DNA of 64,000 nt from Prosapia bicincta (lineage: Eukaryota > Arthropoda > Insecta > Hemiptera > Cercopidae), in the NCBI GenBank assembly GCA_036971475.1, contig JBAIZL010000001.1, positions 139,223,192-139,287,191 of the forward strand, given 5' to 3'. Every line of letters begins with the position of its first letter. Position 1 is the stretch's first letter. Under the pieces are notes generated by a model. That model did no database searches and was not told where the DNA came from. It worked only from the letters and a program-made list of their open reading frames with translations. Position numbers and translations under genes: made by a program. Shown one piece after another: positions 63,641 to 64,000 of this stretch.

Positions 63641-64000
63641 TGTATATATACTTTATTACTTGTAAATAATTTTTTCCACCACTAAGTGCAATAATTTTAC
63701 CTTGCGTGATGAGGCACCTTTCAGTCACTTGATCATTGTCGAATCATTGAATCACTCACACATAATTACAAGTAACACGTGTTTGTCGAATTACACGTAA
63801 TTAAAGAAAATATTAAATCTGCTTACCATAAAACAAGCCAAATTAAACTTACAACTGACTGATTCGACAATGGTCAAGTGACTGAAATGTGCCTCATCAC
63901 ATAAGGTAAAATTATTGCACTTAGTGGTGGAAAAAATTATTTACAAGTAATAATAATAACTTCATAAAGTCAGTACAATGGAAAAATAATGGACAACGTG
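63641..64000. repeat. Penelope-like family-B termini facing each other
   Basis: A reversed terminus (63650-63760) and a forward one (63857-63990; GATTCGACAATGGTCAAGTG, TGCCTCATCACATAAGGTAA) flank about 80 bp of unrelated sequence. Both are diverged: stem II GGTC/GACT and a weakened stem III. The structure may continue beyond the window. Confidence 0.78.

Noticed and set aside
1..64000. CRISPR arrays, bacterial operons, rRNA genes, phage-type or defence islands
   Set aside because: Direct repeats here are microsatellites, short tandem duplications or transposon ends. The split gene and repeat content are those of an animal genome.

Overview
The window is AT-rich animal nuclear DNA, most likely from an arthropod and probably an insect. 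The evidence is one large split gene with GT-AG introns, insect-type repeats (mariner, Tigger/pogo, TTAA elements, Penelope-like retroelements, an I/R1-group LINE) and long (TA)n tracts. There is no sign of bacterial organisation.

The only host gene I can support lies on the minus strand from 61428 down to 18110. It encodes a complete orthologue of Partner of inscuteable (Pins; vertebrate GPSM2/LGN), the adaptor that links cortical G-alpha-i to Inscuteable or Mud/NuMA and orients the mitotic spindle. Twelve coding exons join in frame to 621 codons, with a GT donor and an AG acceptor at every junction. The N-terminal half carries seven LGN signatures, six of the intervals being exactly 40 residues apart from one enlarged repeat. 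A linker with an RRQSMEQ site follows, then four GoLoco motifs, three of them in the last exon.

Layout. 1-18109 lies 3' of the gene: a Penelope-like terminal palindrome, two TTAA elements, a decayed Tigger, a piggyBac-like TTAA element, and long stretches with nothing recognisable. 18110-24489 holds the four 3' exons, with a TTAA element, a decayed mariner, a 50-bp satellite and a hAT-like remnant in the introns. The 12-kb intron 24490-36515 holds two nearly full-length mariners (about 1.31 kb each, TA target duplications), a Helitron-like or fold-back piece, two Penelope-like ORFs and another TTAA element. 36516-49334 holds the mid-gene TPR exons among rearranged Penelope-like pieces and palindromes. 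The intron 49335-56460 contains a second Penelope-like family split by a 3.07-kb LINE with a 17-bp target duplication. 56461-61428 carries the 5' exons plus a third Penelope-like family. 61429-64000 is upstream DNA with a decayed Tigger and a Penelope-like terminal palindrome.

The most interesting signal is in the Penelope-like termini. At least five distinct terminal families share a hammerhead-ribozyme-like layout: a 7-nt core, one extra nucleotide, a hairpin, then GAAA. In two families the core departs from CUGANGA at positions 3 and 8 together (C3 to U, G8 to A). This would preserve the known 3-8 base pair. In the commonest family all three helices can be drawn.
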